Shown: in pieces, positions 32,701-41,905 of the stretch
Numbering within the stretch: position 1 is the first letter of the stretch
Layout of the letters: the number at the start of each line of letters is the position of its first letter
Assembly (NCBI RefSeq): GCF_001050275.1
Contig: NZ_BBYA01000009.1
Location: 410,053-474,052, forward strand
Direction: 5' to 3'
Length of the DNA stretch: 64,000 nt
Source of the DNA: Leptolinea tardivitalis
GTDB taxonomy: Bacteria > Chloroflexota > Anaerolineae > Anaerolineales > Anaerolineaceae
Translations under genes and position numbers: made by a program
Notes under the pieces: generated by a model
The model's database searches: none
Seen by the model: the letters and a program-made list of their open reading frames with translations, nothing else
What the model was told of the DNA's origin: nothing

Positions 32701-33564
32701 GCATCCCCTAAAGAAAAAGTGACCGTAGCTGGCATGGTGACCAAATTCCGCACTCATACCACCAAAGACGGCAATGCCATGGGTTTTGCCACCCTTGAAG
32801 ATGTGCAGGGTTTTATTGAACTGGTCATTTTCCCGCGTGCCTGGGAGGCCTGTGGTGATCTGGTGAAACCCGATGCGGTATTACTTGTTACCGGTAAACC
32901 GGATTGCGAATCCGGAGATCCCAAAGTCCTTGTTGACCGGATAGAAGTGATCGACCTGACAAAGCCTCCAAAAAAGAAGAATGGATCAAAGAAAAAAGCT
33001 GCCGAAGAAAAACAGGACGAACCCGAAACCCCATTAGAGAATGCGGTAGAACCCGAACCCGATTGGAATTCATTACCTCCATCAACGGAGGAATATGAGA
33101 CGCAGGTTCTACCGCCAGAAGATCCTGCCCCGATTATTGAGCCGGTCTCAACTGGTTGGCCGGGCATGGGGGCTCCTGTTAATGGACAGGTTAAACCTGA
33201 GCCGAAACAGATCAAAGAAAGCTCCCCGGTTGTTGCGCCTTCTGAAAGCCAGAATCAATCACCACAACCGACATTTGACCCAAATGCCATTCCGCAAAAA
33301 GTAACGGTGGTGCTCACACCCACAGGAGATCGGGAGCGGGATAAAGCGAGATTGATCCGGGCACATACCATACTGGTAGCTCATCCTGGAATTGACCGTT
33401 TTGACTTTCTGCTGTTTGAAAACAACGAGAAATACGAACTTGATTTCCCCAACCACACCACACATGTATGCGATGAAGTATTAACTACATTGAAGTTGCT
33501 GGTCGGAGAGGAGAATATTCACATTCATGAACTTCCCCGACAGGAAATTTCCTCCAATGCCTGA
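29764..33564 (+). CDS. dnaE: DNA polymerase III subunit alpha
   Basis: The 1266-residue replicative polymerase has an N-terminal PHP domain (HLHVHSEYSLLDGF near residue 5), the polymerase core with catalytic aspartates D397 and D399 (PDIDLDF), helix-hairpin-helix and OB regions (about 990-1060, VTVAGMVTKFRTHTTKD). A Pro/Glu-rich linker of about 110 residues (1065-1175) follows, then a C-terminal domain. The linker is longer than in E. coli. It is the sole DnaE seen in the window. The ATG at 29764 has no strong ribosome site. It overlaps the phzF-like gene by eight bases. Confidence 0.97.
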   Translation: MSFVHLHVHSEYSLLDGFSNIKKLIARTKELEMPAIALTDHGTMHGIIEFYNTATKSGIKPILGVEAYLAARKMTDREPTLDRSSTHLLLLAENMTGYQNLLKLATAAQLEGFYYYPRIDRDLLAQHSEGIIATTGCLASDISRTILEQGEDAARKKLDWYYDVFGRDNFFMELQEHNIPELETLNKTLLSLGPRYQARYVATNDIHYINKADARLQDVLLAIQTNAMLSDPKRMRMSDPTYYLRTPQEMQEIFTAVPEAISNTMLIAERCNVDLTPGGYHLPVFPVPEGFTAETYLRYLCEEGLKRRYGDRANDPKVRERLEYELGVIHTMGFDAYFLIVWDLCRHAREVGIWYNARGSAAGSMVAYTLDITLVEPINHGLIFERFLNPHRISMPDIDLDFQDDLRPRMLEYCAQKYGEDRVAQIITFGTMGARGALRDVGRVMDIPLSEVDRVAKMIPNVGAGALTIAEALESVPEFKEAYESGTYLKELIETARDMEGVVRNAGTHAAGVIIADQPIVNMVPLHRPTSGAEDSPVKVVTQFDMGVLDAQRLLKVDFLGLATLTIMSRATELIYQRHKIRLDLHNIPTDDPETFEFISNGHTAGTFQLEGNGMTRYITQMHPENLDNVIAMVALYRPGPMDFIPTYIKRMHGEEEVTYRHPMLEPTFKETYGIPIYQEQLMIAAMNLAGYNASEADELRKAISKKNAEALMKHRLKFIAGAKNNGIAEETATAIFDDWENFARYGFNKSHAADYGVIAVQTAYLKTHYTIEYMTALLSASKNETEKVAFYIADCRSLGINVLPPDINSSGWDFTIEDCEGKCSEIRFGLGAIKNVGQGPVDAILAVRKEGGRFKDLNDFARRVDLRTVGRRPLESMIKVGALDSFGSRAALLQALDQIISVSGSHFKAVQSGQMTFFGTIQGVEERIVLPMVPEVDRREKLDWEKELIGLYVSDHPLSPYMAYMTEVVTHFSAQLKEASPKEKVTVAGMVTKFRTHTTKDGNAMGFATLEDVQGFIELVIFPRAWEACGDLVKPDAVLLVTGKPDCESGDPKVLVDRIEVIDLTKPPKKKNGSKKKAAEEKQDEPETPLENAVEPEPDWNSLPPSTEEYETQVLPPEDPAPIIEPVSTGWPGMGAPVNGQVKPEPKQIKESSPVVAPSESQNQSPQPTFDPNAIPQKVTVVLTPTGDRERDKARLIRAHTILVAHPGIDRFDFLLFENNEKYELDFPNHTTHVCDEVLTTLKLLVGEENIHIHELPRQEISSNA

Positions 33565-34369
33565 AGTTATCTATCAGGTTGATGCGTTCACCGCCATTCC
33601 CTTCAAAGGAAATCCGGCTGGAGTGTTTATCAGTGAAAAGCCGCGCGATGATGACTGGATGCGTCAATTGGCCCGCGAGATGAACCTGTCTGAAACCGCC
33701 TTCCTGGTTCCGGCAGAAAAATATAAAGATGGTTATTCGTTGCGCTGGTTTACCCCAACTGTCGAAGTGGACCTGTGCGGGCATGCCACATTAGCCAGTG
33801 CTCATATCCTCTGGCAGGAAGGATTTCTTCCACGCGATCAAGAAGCCAGATTTCAAACCCGCAGCGGGTTGCTTACCGCCCGGTTTTGTGAGGGTGGTTG
33901 GATTGCATTGAATTTTCCTGTGAAGAAGGTTGAACCCGCCCTGGCTCCGGATGGTCTGTTAGAAGGCTTGAAAATCGCTTCCGCGCGATATATTGGCCTG
34001 AATAAAATGGACTATCTGGTCGAGCTGGACAATGAAGAACAGGTTCGCAGTCTTCAGCCTGATCATTCCGCCCTGAGAAAAGTTCAAGTGCGTGGTGTGA
34101 TGGTTACAGCCCGAGCCAGCAGCAGCGAATTTGATTTTGTATCGCGTTTTTTTGCCCCGGGTTCCGGCATCGATGAAGATCCTGTTACAGGGTCATCCCA
34201 TACAGCGTTGACACCTTACTGGTCTGCGAAATTAGGAAAGAAAGAAATGACCGCCTGCCAGGCCAGCGCCCGCGGTGGTGTACTGAAAGTTGTGGATCTT
34301 GGTGAACGGGTTGAATTGCGCGGCCAGGCGGTAACGATTTTTAAAGCCGAATTATTGAATTCCCGGTAA
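33557..34369 (+). CDS. PhzF-family isomerase/epimerase
   Basis: The start MPEVIYQVDAFT at 33557 fits the family N-terminus and lies in the dnaE stop region (ATGCCTGA overlap), with AGGAA before it. The 270-residue protein has the diaminopimelate-epimerase-like fold of PhzF with catalytic E46 (SETAF) and the late signature GSGIDEDPVTGSSHTAL. Members isomerise small acids; the substrate outside phenazine producers is generally unknown. Translational overlap with dnaE is probably only gene packing. Confidence 0.92.
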   Translation: MPEVIYQVDAFTAIPFKGNPAGVFISEKPRDDDWMRQLAREMNLSETAFLVPAEKYKDGYSLRWFTPTVEVDLCGHATLASAHILWQEGFLPRDQEARFQTRSGLLTARFCEGGWIALNFPVKKVEPALAPDGLLEGLKIASARYIGLNKMDYLVELDNEEQVRSLQPDHSALRKVQVRGVMVTARASSSEFDFVSRFFAPGSGIDEDPVTGSSHTALTPYWSAKLGKKEMTACQASARGGVLKVVDLGERVELRGQAVTIFKAELLNSR

Positions 34370-34387
34370 TTCTCACAGGGCGGATAA

Positions 34388-36460
34388 TTAAAAGTGAATC
34401 GTCCGGCTATGGATGTGCAGAAAAACATAAGCCAGTCTTTTCCGGTAGACTGTCATTTTGTTTTTAACAATAACCGGAATTGTCTCTGTTCTGACGACGT
34501 GAAACGATAACAAGACTGAACTCCCCAGCAGAACAAGGAGAAGGGGGAATTGTTCATGCAAAATAAAGGGTTTCAACATGTATGAGAAATAAGTGCCTGT
34601 AAATGAAAAGGCAAAGAGAGCTAACAACAAACTGGTTATCCAGGTATGTGTTTGGTTATGTGCAAATCGGTCTTCTGAAAGTTCGTCATCTATTTCCATA
34701 CAGAAGTAAATGACTGGCCCAGTTAAATATGAAAGTGTGTAATCATGGCTTAAGGCCGGGAGAACCAGTGCTGTAATCGTACATGCCAGGAACAGGGTGG
34801 GGTCTTTAAAATTAGTTCTCCTCCAGGCATGGTCAAAACAATGCAGAACAATTGTCAGGACTACAATTTGGAGGGCAATTTCCAACCCTCTCATTAAATG
34901 CGGTGAAAGATCGAGATAAAAATTGCAGAAATTCAAAAACCCCTGAATACTATGGTTTCCCGGCCAATCTGACTTTCCCGATGAATTCACGATGGAAGAA
35001 ACCTGATGGAAGTATTCAACACCGGTATCCAATCCTAAAACAAAGATCAGGCTTATATTGGCTATCCCCAATACTGACCAACGAAAAAGCGTTCTTTTCC
35101 AATTTTTCCAATCATCGATCAGGAATAGAACAAATATCGCCGGATACAATTTTAGTTGAATGGCAATGGTGATCAGGATATAGGCAAGCCAGCGATATTT
35201 CCTGCTTTTATGAAAAATCGTAACTGCCAGGAGAGCGCAACATATAGCAATCAGGTTGAATTGCCCCCGTTCAATCTCGAAGGAAAGACCGTATGAGAAA
35301 AAGCCAATGGCAAACAGAAAACTGGCGAATGCCGGAAGTTTCTTTTTCCCGGATAATACATACGGAATGATAAGCGTCACTACAATATACGACAGGTAAG
35401 TCAATACAAGGATGATTCGATAGGCAGACCGCTTGTCCATCAATGAAAGTGGAATAAACAACAGGGCGGCAAGGGGTGGGTATTTATTTGCCCCAGCATA
35501 GGGAGATCCACCGCTTGTTACAGATTTGGCTGCATCCAAAATAAAATTCAAATCAGTACCGATGGGTCGAATGGCCGGCAGAAAGTTGCCGTTTTGCATT
35601 TCATTGGAGGGATTTAAGAAGACACTCTGAACATAGGCGATTCCAAACCAGAAGAGAAAACCGAGGATTAGCCAGAAAAACACCGTTTGAGATTTCTCCT
35701 CAAGAAACGATGCGATTTTTCGAAGAGTTTCCGACGAGAATGCCATCAGGGAACCGGTGTAGATCAAACCGAACAACAACAGCCAATAACAAACCGAATA
35801 GATAACCGCCCAGAGTTCGGGGTTTTCTTTATCAGGCAGAGAGATGACAACTTCTGCGTTTTTTTCCTGTTGAAGGTCAACAACCTGTTCATCCCAGTTC
35901 AGACGGATGGACACCTGCCCATAGTCAGGTCCTTTCGCCAGAAGCACCTCAACATCTCGGGACAGTTCTTCATTTTTCTTGATGACAAACGGGGTGGAAG
36001 TTCCGGGCTGGCTTTCCACCCCATAAAAGGTATCCTGCCAACCAGAGGAGGGCAGGTAATTGGATAATGGTTGTGGATTACTATTGATTTTGATTTCCTC
36101 AATCAAAACCGGTTTATCTGTTTCAGTGTTCAATGGTTTGATTTCAATAACCTGCATTTGGTCGGGAGTCATTCTGTGTGGAAGAGGAATCACCAGAATG
36201 ATCAAGCCTGACATTATTAAGATTGCAGCCGTCAGAACAGCACGTTCATTCCTGTTTATCTTCCGAACGGCCAGGTTATTGACATGGTAAAACAAGAAGA
36301 AGGTTACGAAGGTTAGTACAATTGCAGAGCCAACGAACAAAGCTCCACCATGAACGGGTGAATATGCCCATATGTGTAAATACTGTGAGCTAAAAATCAG
36401 ACTGCCTGCAATACCTGTAAGTACCGATAAAAAAACTTCGAAAAATCTATACCTGTTCAT
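34388..36460 (-). CDS. GT87/DUF2029-type membrane glycosyltransferase
   Basis: The ATG complementary to 36458-36460 has GGAAG six bases upstream; the longer frame to 36487 is less likely. The 690-residue protein has an N-terminal membrane pair, a soluble external region of about 120 residues (about 95-210), and then at least ten membrane segments with the motif NKYPPLAALLFIPLS and a short DP/YP pattern resembling GT-C mannosyltransferases of family 87. These enzymes use polyprenyl-phosphate sugars at the outer face of the membrane. The acceptor is unknown. Confidence 0.75.
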   Translation of the reverse strand: MNRYRFFEVFLSVLTGIAGSLIFSSQYLHIWAYSPVHGGALFVGSAIVLTFVTFFLFYHVNNLAVRKINRNERAVLTAAILIMSGLIILVIPLPHRMTPDQMQVIEIKPLNTETDKPVLIEEIKINSNPQPLSNYLPSSGWQDTFYGVESQPGTSTPFVIKKNEELSRDVEVLLAKGPDYGQVSIRLNWDEQVVDLQQEKNAEVVISLPDKENPELWAVIYSVCYWLLLFGLIYTGSLMAFSSETLRKIASFLEEKSQTVFFWLILGFLFWFGIAYVQSVFLNPSNEMQNGNFLPAIRPIGTDLNFILDAAKSVTSGGSPYAGANKYPPLAALLFIPLSLMDKRSAYRIILVLTYLSYIVVTLIIPYVLSGKKKLPAFASFLFAIGFFSYGLSFEIERGQFNLIAICCALLAVTIFHKSRKYRWLAYILITIAIQLKLYPAIFVLFLIDDWKNWKRTLFRWSVLGIANISLIFVLGLDTGVEYFHQVSSIVNSSGKSDWPGNHSIQGFLNFCNFYLDLSPHLMRGLEIALQIVVLTIVLHCFDHAWRRTNFKDPTLFLACTITALVLPALSHDYTLSYLTGPVIYFCMEIDDELSEDRFAHNQTHTWITSLLLALFAFSFTGTYFSYMLKPFILHEQFPLLLVLLGSSVLLSFHVVRTETIPVIVKNKMTVYRKRLAYVFLHIHSRTIHF

Positions 36461-36571
36461 TAATTCTTCCAATAAGAATAGCCGCAAAATTTTACCTCAC
36501 ATTGAAAGAGGAAAACCTTGTGGGGTGAAAATTTACAAAAAATTGATATTTGGATTACCAGAAATCTTGAC

Positions 36572-37261
36572 TTATGAAGTTCGGGTCAGGTTGTATCGGC
36601 AAATATCATTAATCGGGCATATGTCACAATCCGGCTTACGGGCATGGCAAATCTCACGGCCAAGACGGATTAGATTAAGATGTGCCGGACCATACGTCGC
36701 TGGGTCAAAAAGACTGGCCAGATATGGATGAGCTTGCTCGACGGATAAATTATCGGGGCGCAATCCGATCCGTCCACTAACCCGGAAAATATGCGTATCC
36801 ACAGGGAATGCAGGAACACCCAGCGAGAATTGCAGCACAATAGCAGCGGTTTTTGGACCAACACCGTTGAACTGAAGAAGCCATTGATGGGCTTTTTCGA
36901 CGGGCCATTCCTTCAGGAATGACAGATCAAGATTTCCACGTTCATCAGTAATCTCTTTAAGTACCTTTTGAATGCGGGGGCCTTTCTGGTTAGCCAGACC
37001 TGCCGGGCGAATGCATTCAATCACTTCCTGTGGATCAGCATCTCGGACAGATTCCCACGAAGGAAAAACCTGAACCAGACGATTGAAAGCTGTATCCCGG
37101 TTTTTGTCATTCGTGTTTTGTGACAGAATGGTTGAAACAAGCTCATCAACAGGTGAAAGCGCGGTGCGCCATTCGGGCAGCCCGAAGGTATCCAAAAGCC
37201 GCTGGTACACCTCTTGTGCTTGAGCAGTATGATCAAATGTTTGACGTTGAATATCTTCCAT
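36572..37261 (-). CDS. nth: Endonuclease III
   Basis: The 229-residue protein has the HhH-GPD fold with catalytic K137 (NGVGPKTAA) and D155 (PVDTHIF), and the C-terminal 4Fe-4S cluster ligands C205, C212, C215 and C221 in C-x6-C-x2-C-x5-C spacing. It removes oxidised pyrimidines and cuts abasic sites in base excision repair. Its gene precedes the GT87-type gene on the minus strand by about 110 bases, so the two may share a transcript. Confidence 0.96.
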   Translation of the reverse strand: MEDIQRQTFDHTAQAQEVYQRLLDTFGLPEWRTALSPVDELVSTILSQNTNDKNRDTAFNRLVQVFPSWESVRDADPQEVIECIRPAGLANQKGPRIQKVLKEITDERGNLDLSFLKEWPVEKAHQWLLQFNGVGPKTAAIVLQFSLGVPAFPVDTHIFRVSGRIGLRPDNLSVEQAHPYLASLFDPATYGPAHLNLIRLGREICHARKPDCDICPINDICRYNLTRTS

Positions 37262-37495
37262 AAGCGGAATTTTGGTACCAGAGTGTTGATACGGTTAAGT
37301 CCATTGGAATATAATTATAGTATTCGCAGGGTTGATTTGTCTCAAGTCCAATTCTGGTTAGGTAAAAAGGTTTCAAATAAACCGGAACGGATGGGGGATA
37401 GGGAAATTCATAAATCAACCATTCCCGCTTTTTTGAAAATTGAATAAACGGATTTTGTCTTTTTTACCTCATCAGTTGTATTCCCTGGAGGCAAA

Positions 37496-38515
37496 ATGAG
37501 CTATTTCCTGTGCGATCCAACCGGGAGGTATATACCTGTTGGTTTATGTATGCGGATAGGCAGTGACCCGGCCAATGATATTGTGCTCCCGGATTCGCTG
37601 GTTTCTCCATCTCATGCCATAATCGGAGACCTGCCAGATGGCCTTCTGATACGTGATGAAGACAGTGTATCGGGGACATTTATCAATGACGTGCGCATCG
37701 AAGCGGTCATGGCATTAAAACCAGGAGATCGGGTTAAGATCGGTGATACAGAATTTACTATCGGTTCAACTGAATCGATTTCTATTGAAGAATTCCCTGT
37801 TTCTGTTTCACAAAAAGTGGAAGAGGTGCAAAAACCGGATCAATCGAAGATATCCGATGGTTCCATCAATTTGACAGAAGAGCCGCATGCCATTGAGCTG
37901 CCTTCGGACGAGACTGTCTTGCCTCCCCCACCGCCAGTTGTTCCACAGGAGGTTAAATCGGCCGAACCATCCATACCTTCTGTACCTCCAGCTTCTGTGA
38001 AGACGAAGAAATCCAAAGGATGTTTACGAACAGGATTGACCATTCTTCTTATTTTGGTTCTTTCATGTGCGGTACTCGGAGGCGGTGGTTATCTTCTCTA
38101 TCGGTTGGGGATCATTCCAGAACGGCTGATCAGGGTAATGACTGGTTATGGTTATCCTTATATACAGGCATATAACCTCACAGATCAGACGGTATATATA
38201 AAAATTCAGGAAGATATGGATGAGAACACCATCACAATCCCCAATGTGTATTGGACTCTGGCTCCCTATGATTCCAATGTGGATATGCAATTTTCTGGAT
38301 CCTATCTCCGGGAGAAAATGATCATCGGTACAACAAAAGATGGCAATGAGCTGGGAACGTGCATCTTTTACCCAAAGAGCGAATTCACATACAACATAGT
38401 CATTCTGCCTGGAAAGGTGTTGTTTGATGCAGATCAGTACCCCGAATTCTTGGATAAACCTCCCGCCAGTGGCAAAGATCTGATACTGGCGACCTCATCC
38501 CTGTGTGTGAAATAG
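37496..38515 (+). CDS. FHA-domain membrane protein
   Basis: GGAGG lies before the ATG. The 339-residue protein has an FHA domain (about 15-92) with RIGSD (20-24), SPSH (37-40) and GTFIND (60-65), which binds phosphothreonine. A Pro-rich linker (about 130-170), one membrane helix at about 178-202 and an external region of about 135 residues follow. The FHA end should be cytoplasmic and the C-terminus outside. It is the first gene of a three-gene set with a lipoprotein and a second FHA protein of the same plan. Confidence 0.85.
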   Translation: MSYFLCDPTGRYIPVGLCMRIGSDPANDIVLPDSLVSPSHAIIGDLPDGLLIRDEDSVSGTFINDVRIEAVMALKPGDRVKIGDTEFTIGSTESISIEEFPVSVSQKVEEVQKPDQSKISDGSINLTEEPHAIELPSDETVLPPPPPVVPQEVKSAEPSIPSVPPASVKTKKSKGCLRTGLTILLILVLSCAVLGGGGYLLYRLGIIPERLIRVMTGYGYPYIQAYNLTDQTVYIKIQEDMDENTITIPNVYWTLAPYDSNVDMQFSGSYLREKMIIGTTKDGNELGTCIFYPKSEFTYNIVILPGKVLFDADQYPEFLDKPPASGKDLILATSSLCVK

Positions 38516-38535
38516 GTAATTAAAGCGAGGTATCG

Positions 38536-39033
38536 ATGAATAAGAAGATTCTGTTTGCCGTTGCCGTCGTCGCCCTGGTTCAGTTGGCCTGTGGACCCCA
38601 GATTGAAGTGGTCAATAATACTCCAGATATTGTGCGGCTATCGGTTACATTTGCAAACCGCAAATTCACCATATCACCTGAACCCGGATCAACCCATATG
38701 ATTGATGCTGTTCCCGGACAATACACAGCGGTTGTGGTTCCGGCAGCCATGTGGATAGATTTCGCTAAATCAGAAGAAAAGGCCATTTCCCAGCTTTTAA
38801 CTGATCCTGAATCCATGACACCTGAGCAAATTCAGCAGGTGGCAGATCGGATGAAAAAAATCAGTGAAAATGAACAACAATTGTTCAAAAATGCACCTGA
38901 TCAGGCGACCTGCGCCAATTCGACGAGTGACAAAGAAAATGGCCGTATTGAGATCAGCGGATCTGCAGATTCCAACCTGTCACTCTACTGTACGCGTGTG
39001 GCATCTTCAACAGCAGAACCGGGTTCCAATTAG
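38536..39033 (+). CDS. Lipoprotein in the FHA operon
   Basis: The 165-residue product has a signal peptide with lipobox QLAC (C19) and a mature domain of about 145 residues. It starts with IEVVNNTPDIVRLSVTFANRKF, a beta-rich stretch, and has a central helical part with DPESMTPEQIQQVADRMKK. It would be anchored at the outer face of the membrane. No family was recognised. It is 20 bases after the first FHA gene and 35 before the second, and may bind their external domains. Confidence 0.78.
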   Translation: MNKKILFAVAVVALVQLACGPQIEVVNNTPDIVRLSVTFANRKFTISPEPGSTHMIDAVPGQYTAVVVPAAMWIDFAKSEEKAISQLLTDPESMTPEQIQQVADRMKKISENEQQLFKNAPDQATCANSTSDKENGRIEISGSADSNLSLYCTRVASSTAEPGSN

Positions 39034-39068
39034 GCAAAAAATCAGATACGCCCATCTCTGGAGGCTGA

Positions 39069-40289
39069 ATGAGCATCGTTCTACAGGATACATTTGAAAA
39101 GCAATATTCTCTTGACAACCCCATAAAAATTGGAAGTGATACAGCCAATACGATTGTGCTGCTGGATTCCAGTATTTCACCTTTTCATGCGGAGATCAGC
39201 CTTAAAGGGAAGGGAGTTGTCGTCAAAGATCTTGCGAGCGAAGGTGGAACATTCATTAATCACAAGAAAATAAAAGGGAGTAAAAACGCCGGTATAGGCG
39301 ATATGATCTCTATCGGTAAGGTGAATTTTTTCGTCTGCGAAGCAATTTCCCATGAACCGGCTAATGAGATTCGACAGGGGGAGTCTCCTGAAGCGGAAAA
39401 AGAACCGGTGGTTGAATTGGCAGCCCAATCCTATAAAGAGCCCGCGGCAAAAAAGAAACCGCTCAGCCTGATTATTCTGATTGGTGCGATTCTAATCGGT
39501 CTACTTATGATTGCCGCCGGTGGCTTTATTGTTCTAAATACAAACCCTGAAATCCAGCAATCCTTCACTCAAATAACGGGGATCACTCTCGAAGATGTTT
39601 CTTCAGGTAATACTCCGGATGTATTGAACCTTAACAGTCCGGCATTAAACACGGTCTTTACTACGAGTTTTATCCAGCATATGGAAGATGCCTATGAAGG
39701 TGTTGACACCAACGGCAATCCCCTCAAGGTAACGATTGTTTATGAGTACATGCAGCAATTAGAACCTGAGTGGTCAAACTATACACATTACGTGTTGAAA
39801 AACAATTCCAACGTGCAGAAAGAAAGTGAATTTTCTATCCTGAAAGGGCAGGTGTATTCAAAATCCGGGAAAGAATGCAAGGTTTTTGCCGATACAAACA
39901 GGGATAATCATCAACCAGTCAATTGGCCAAAATCTTCTCTACAAAAATATGTCCTGGGAAAAGTTGAAAAAGTGGAATCCGATATCGACATAAAAGGTGT
40001 AATAACCGATAAATATGCCGTCACAATGGAGAATATGGATCCTTCACGGGGCATTGATGAACTTGTTACGGGTGAATTGTATCGGGCTCAAAAAGGGGGG
40101 TATCTGGTCGAACTGAAACTCGTCCAGACGTGGCCTGGGGCCAACTGGCCTGGAACGAAAACATATGGTTTTTCTCCCGATCAACCGGTGAAAGTCAGCC
40201 AGTCAGTTGATTTCACCTATTACCCGTCAGGAAAACTGAATGTCATTGTGCCTGGTGTTTGCGTCAGTAAAGTGCCGCCGGCTGAATAG
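39069..40289 (+). CDS. FHA-domain membrane protein
   Basis: The 406-residue protein has an FHA domain (about 15-92, with KIGSD at 20-24, SPFH at 37-40 and GGTFINH at 59-65), a short charged linker, one membrane helix at about 132-156 and an external domain of about 245 residues. That domain starts after NPEIQQSFTQITG and has several predicted strands. The FHA domains of the two proteins align closely, but their outer parts do not, which suggests a duplicated intracellular module with different sensor heads. It ends before a strong bidirectional terminator. Confidence 0.85.
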   Translation: MSIVLQDTFEKQYSLDNPIKIGSDTANTIVLLDSSISPFHAEISLKGKGVVVKDLASEGGTFINHKKIKGSKNAGIGDMISIGKVNFFVCEAISHEPANEIRQGESPEAEKEPVVELAAQSYKEPAAKKKPLSLIILIGAILIGLLMIAAGGFIVLNTNPEIQQSFTQITGITLEDVSSGNTPDVLNLNSPALNTVFTTSFIQHMEDAYEGVDTNGNPLKVTIVYEYMQQLEPEWSNYTHYVLKNNSNVQKESEFSILKGQVYSKSGKECKVFADTNRDNHQPVNWPKSSLQKYVLGKVEKVESDIDIKGVITDKYAVTMENMDPSRGIDELVTGELYRAQKGGYLVELKLVQTWPGANWPGTKTYGFSPDQPVKVSQSVDFTYYPSGKLNVIVPGVCVSKVPPAE

Positions 40290-40316
40290 AGTTTTCCTTT
40301 TCTCCTCGACTACGAA

Positions 40317-40351
40317 AAACGGCTGGCCAGGGATTAACCGGCCAGCCGTTT
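40317..40351. terminator. Bidirectional terminator between convergent genes
   Basis: AAACGGCTGGCC and its perfect complement form a 12-bp stem (40317-40328 with 40340-40351) with T- or A-runs on the flanks, between the FHA operon and the convergent propeller lipoprotein. Confidence 0.85.
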
Positions 40352-40372
40352 ACCTGCTGAGGTAATACCCGA

Positions 40373-41788
40373 TCAGAATCCCACCCAGCCCAACAGACTC
40401 GTTGCATCTGTGGATGGTTGAGGTTTCCAATCCGGTGCTGAGGCTATGAATAGCTGTGAACTAACGGTAAAGTATATTTTCTGACTATCAGGGGTAAAGA
40501 AAGCTTCCTGCAGTGGTTTTTCTGATAACTGTCCTATGGAAGCTCCTTCTTTTCCATAAATTGAAACACTACCGTTGGTGTTGTTCAAAACATAAAATTG
40601 TCCATCAGGAGAGATTGTTATAGGTGAATCAACACCTTTAATGCTCGTAATCGTTCCGTTGGGATGGATCATTCCCACCTCACCCGGCATGGAGGCTGCC
40701 AGAACCCCGGACGATGTGAAGTATTGTAGTTGTTCCCATTTGCCCGGCAAAACCATAGCCTGTGGAGCGGTAGCCGATATGGTATAAACACCCGAAGGCT
40801 GCTCATTATTGGTTTCCGAGGATGTCAGCAGGTAAAACGCTGATTGCATTTTCGCATCCCAACTGGCATTTTTGACCAACCCGACATCCATTTTCAAACT
40901 GCTCGCATCTTTAATACTGACCAGGCGAAGGTCAAGGTTGCCTCGCTCCATCATGGTTTGGACAGCGAAAATCTCCGGCCCTGCCCAGCCAAGCACTGTT
41001 TCCCTCAGGCTGGTCGGTTCATAAAGCAGATTGTCTTCACTGCCATTCGAACGGACGGCATGCATCGAAGTCACCTGCGGTAAGCCCTGAGCGGTGAACC
41101 CATCGATGGTCTGATACAAAACCCACATGCCATCCGGCGACCAGACAGGTGCCACCACATCTTCCGTGGCTTGACTCAATACGGTTGAGGTCTTTGTGGC
41201 TGTATCAAATAGCATCAGGCGGGTTTTATCACCGGATGGTACATCTAAATAGGCCAATCGGGTCCCGTCCGGCGACCAAACCTGGGCGGGCTGATCAGTG
41301 CGCAGAAACTCTGTCTTCAGTAAAGCTCGTTTTTCTTCCGGAAGTTCTTTGGATTTAAGAGTGACAAGCAGTTCTGCCGGGGATTCGGCCAGGACATTAA
41401 TAATATTCAGACTGTCATCATCGGGGGAATACAGGCTGAACCACGGATGAGCCGGGTCAGATGAACCGGCGAAATGTTCTCTCCCACTTGCCGCACCTAA
41501 TTCACGCAATGGTTGGCCTGTGGCACTTAATCCTCGCAAAAGAGTATTGTCTTCCTGCAAAAGGGCGATCAACCAGGCATCTTGAGCTGGTTTTTCCGAT
41601 GAAACTGCCTGCACTGCTGTTGGTGCAGCAGGCTGAGCTGCGGCTGGGCTGACTTTTTCAGTGGTAGGCTCGACAACCTGTACTTGGATCCTGGTGGGAT
41701 TCATAGCTCCCTGAACGGGATCAATGTTCACACAGGCTGCCAGAAGTATGGTGATCAAATTGATCATAGATGCTGTTTTGATTTTCAT
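40373..41788 (-). CDS. Lipoprotein with WD40/TolB-like propeller
   Basis: The start is the ATG complementary to 41786-41788 (MKIKTASM), with GGTGAGGTG upstream; the longer frame adds nine residues before the signal. The 471-residue product has lipobox LAAC (C19), a Pro/Ala-rich linker and several WD40/TolB-like repeats such as WSPDGTRLAYLDV, WSPDGMWVLYQT and FTPDSQKIYFTV. It is likely an exported scaffold with a propeller fold. Its partners are unknown. Confidence 0.82.
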   Translation of the reverse strand: MKIKTASMINLITILLAACVNIDPVQGAMNPTRIQVQVVEPTTEKVSPAAAQPAAPTAVQAVSSEKPAQDAWLIALLQEDNTLLRGLSATGQPLRELGAASGREHFAGSSDPAHPWFSLYSPDDDSLNIINVLAESPAELLVTLKSKELPEEKRALLKTEFLRTDQPAQVWSPDGTRLAYLDVPSGDKTRLMLFDTATKTSTVLSQATEDVVAPVWSPDGMWVLYQTIDGFTAQGLPQVTSMHAVRSNGSEDNLLYEPTSLRETVLGWAGPEIFAVQTMMERGNLDLRLVSIKDASSLKMDVGLVKNASWDAKMQSAFYLLTSSETNNEQPSGVYTISATAPQAMVLPGKWEQLQYFTSSGVLAASMPGEVGMIHPNGTITSIKGVDSPITISPDGQFYVLNNTNGSVSIYGKEGASIGQLSEKPLQEAFFTPDSQKIYFTVSSQLFIASAPDWKPQPSTDATSLLGWVGF

Positions 41789-41905
41789 AGACACCTCACC
41801 TGCCAGGCTATGCATCCATTATGCCATCTTTGTGACATTTGGTTGTGATGGAGAGATTTTGAAGATAAAATCGAAATACGCATATTGAACAACAGGGAGT
41901 GAATC

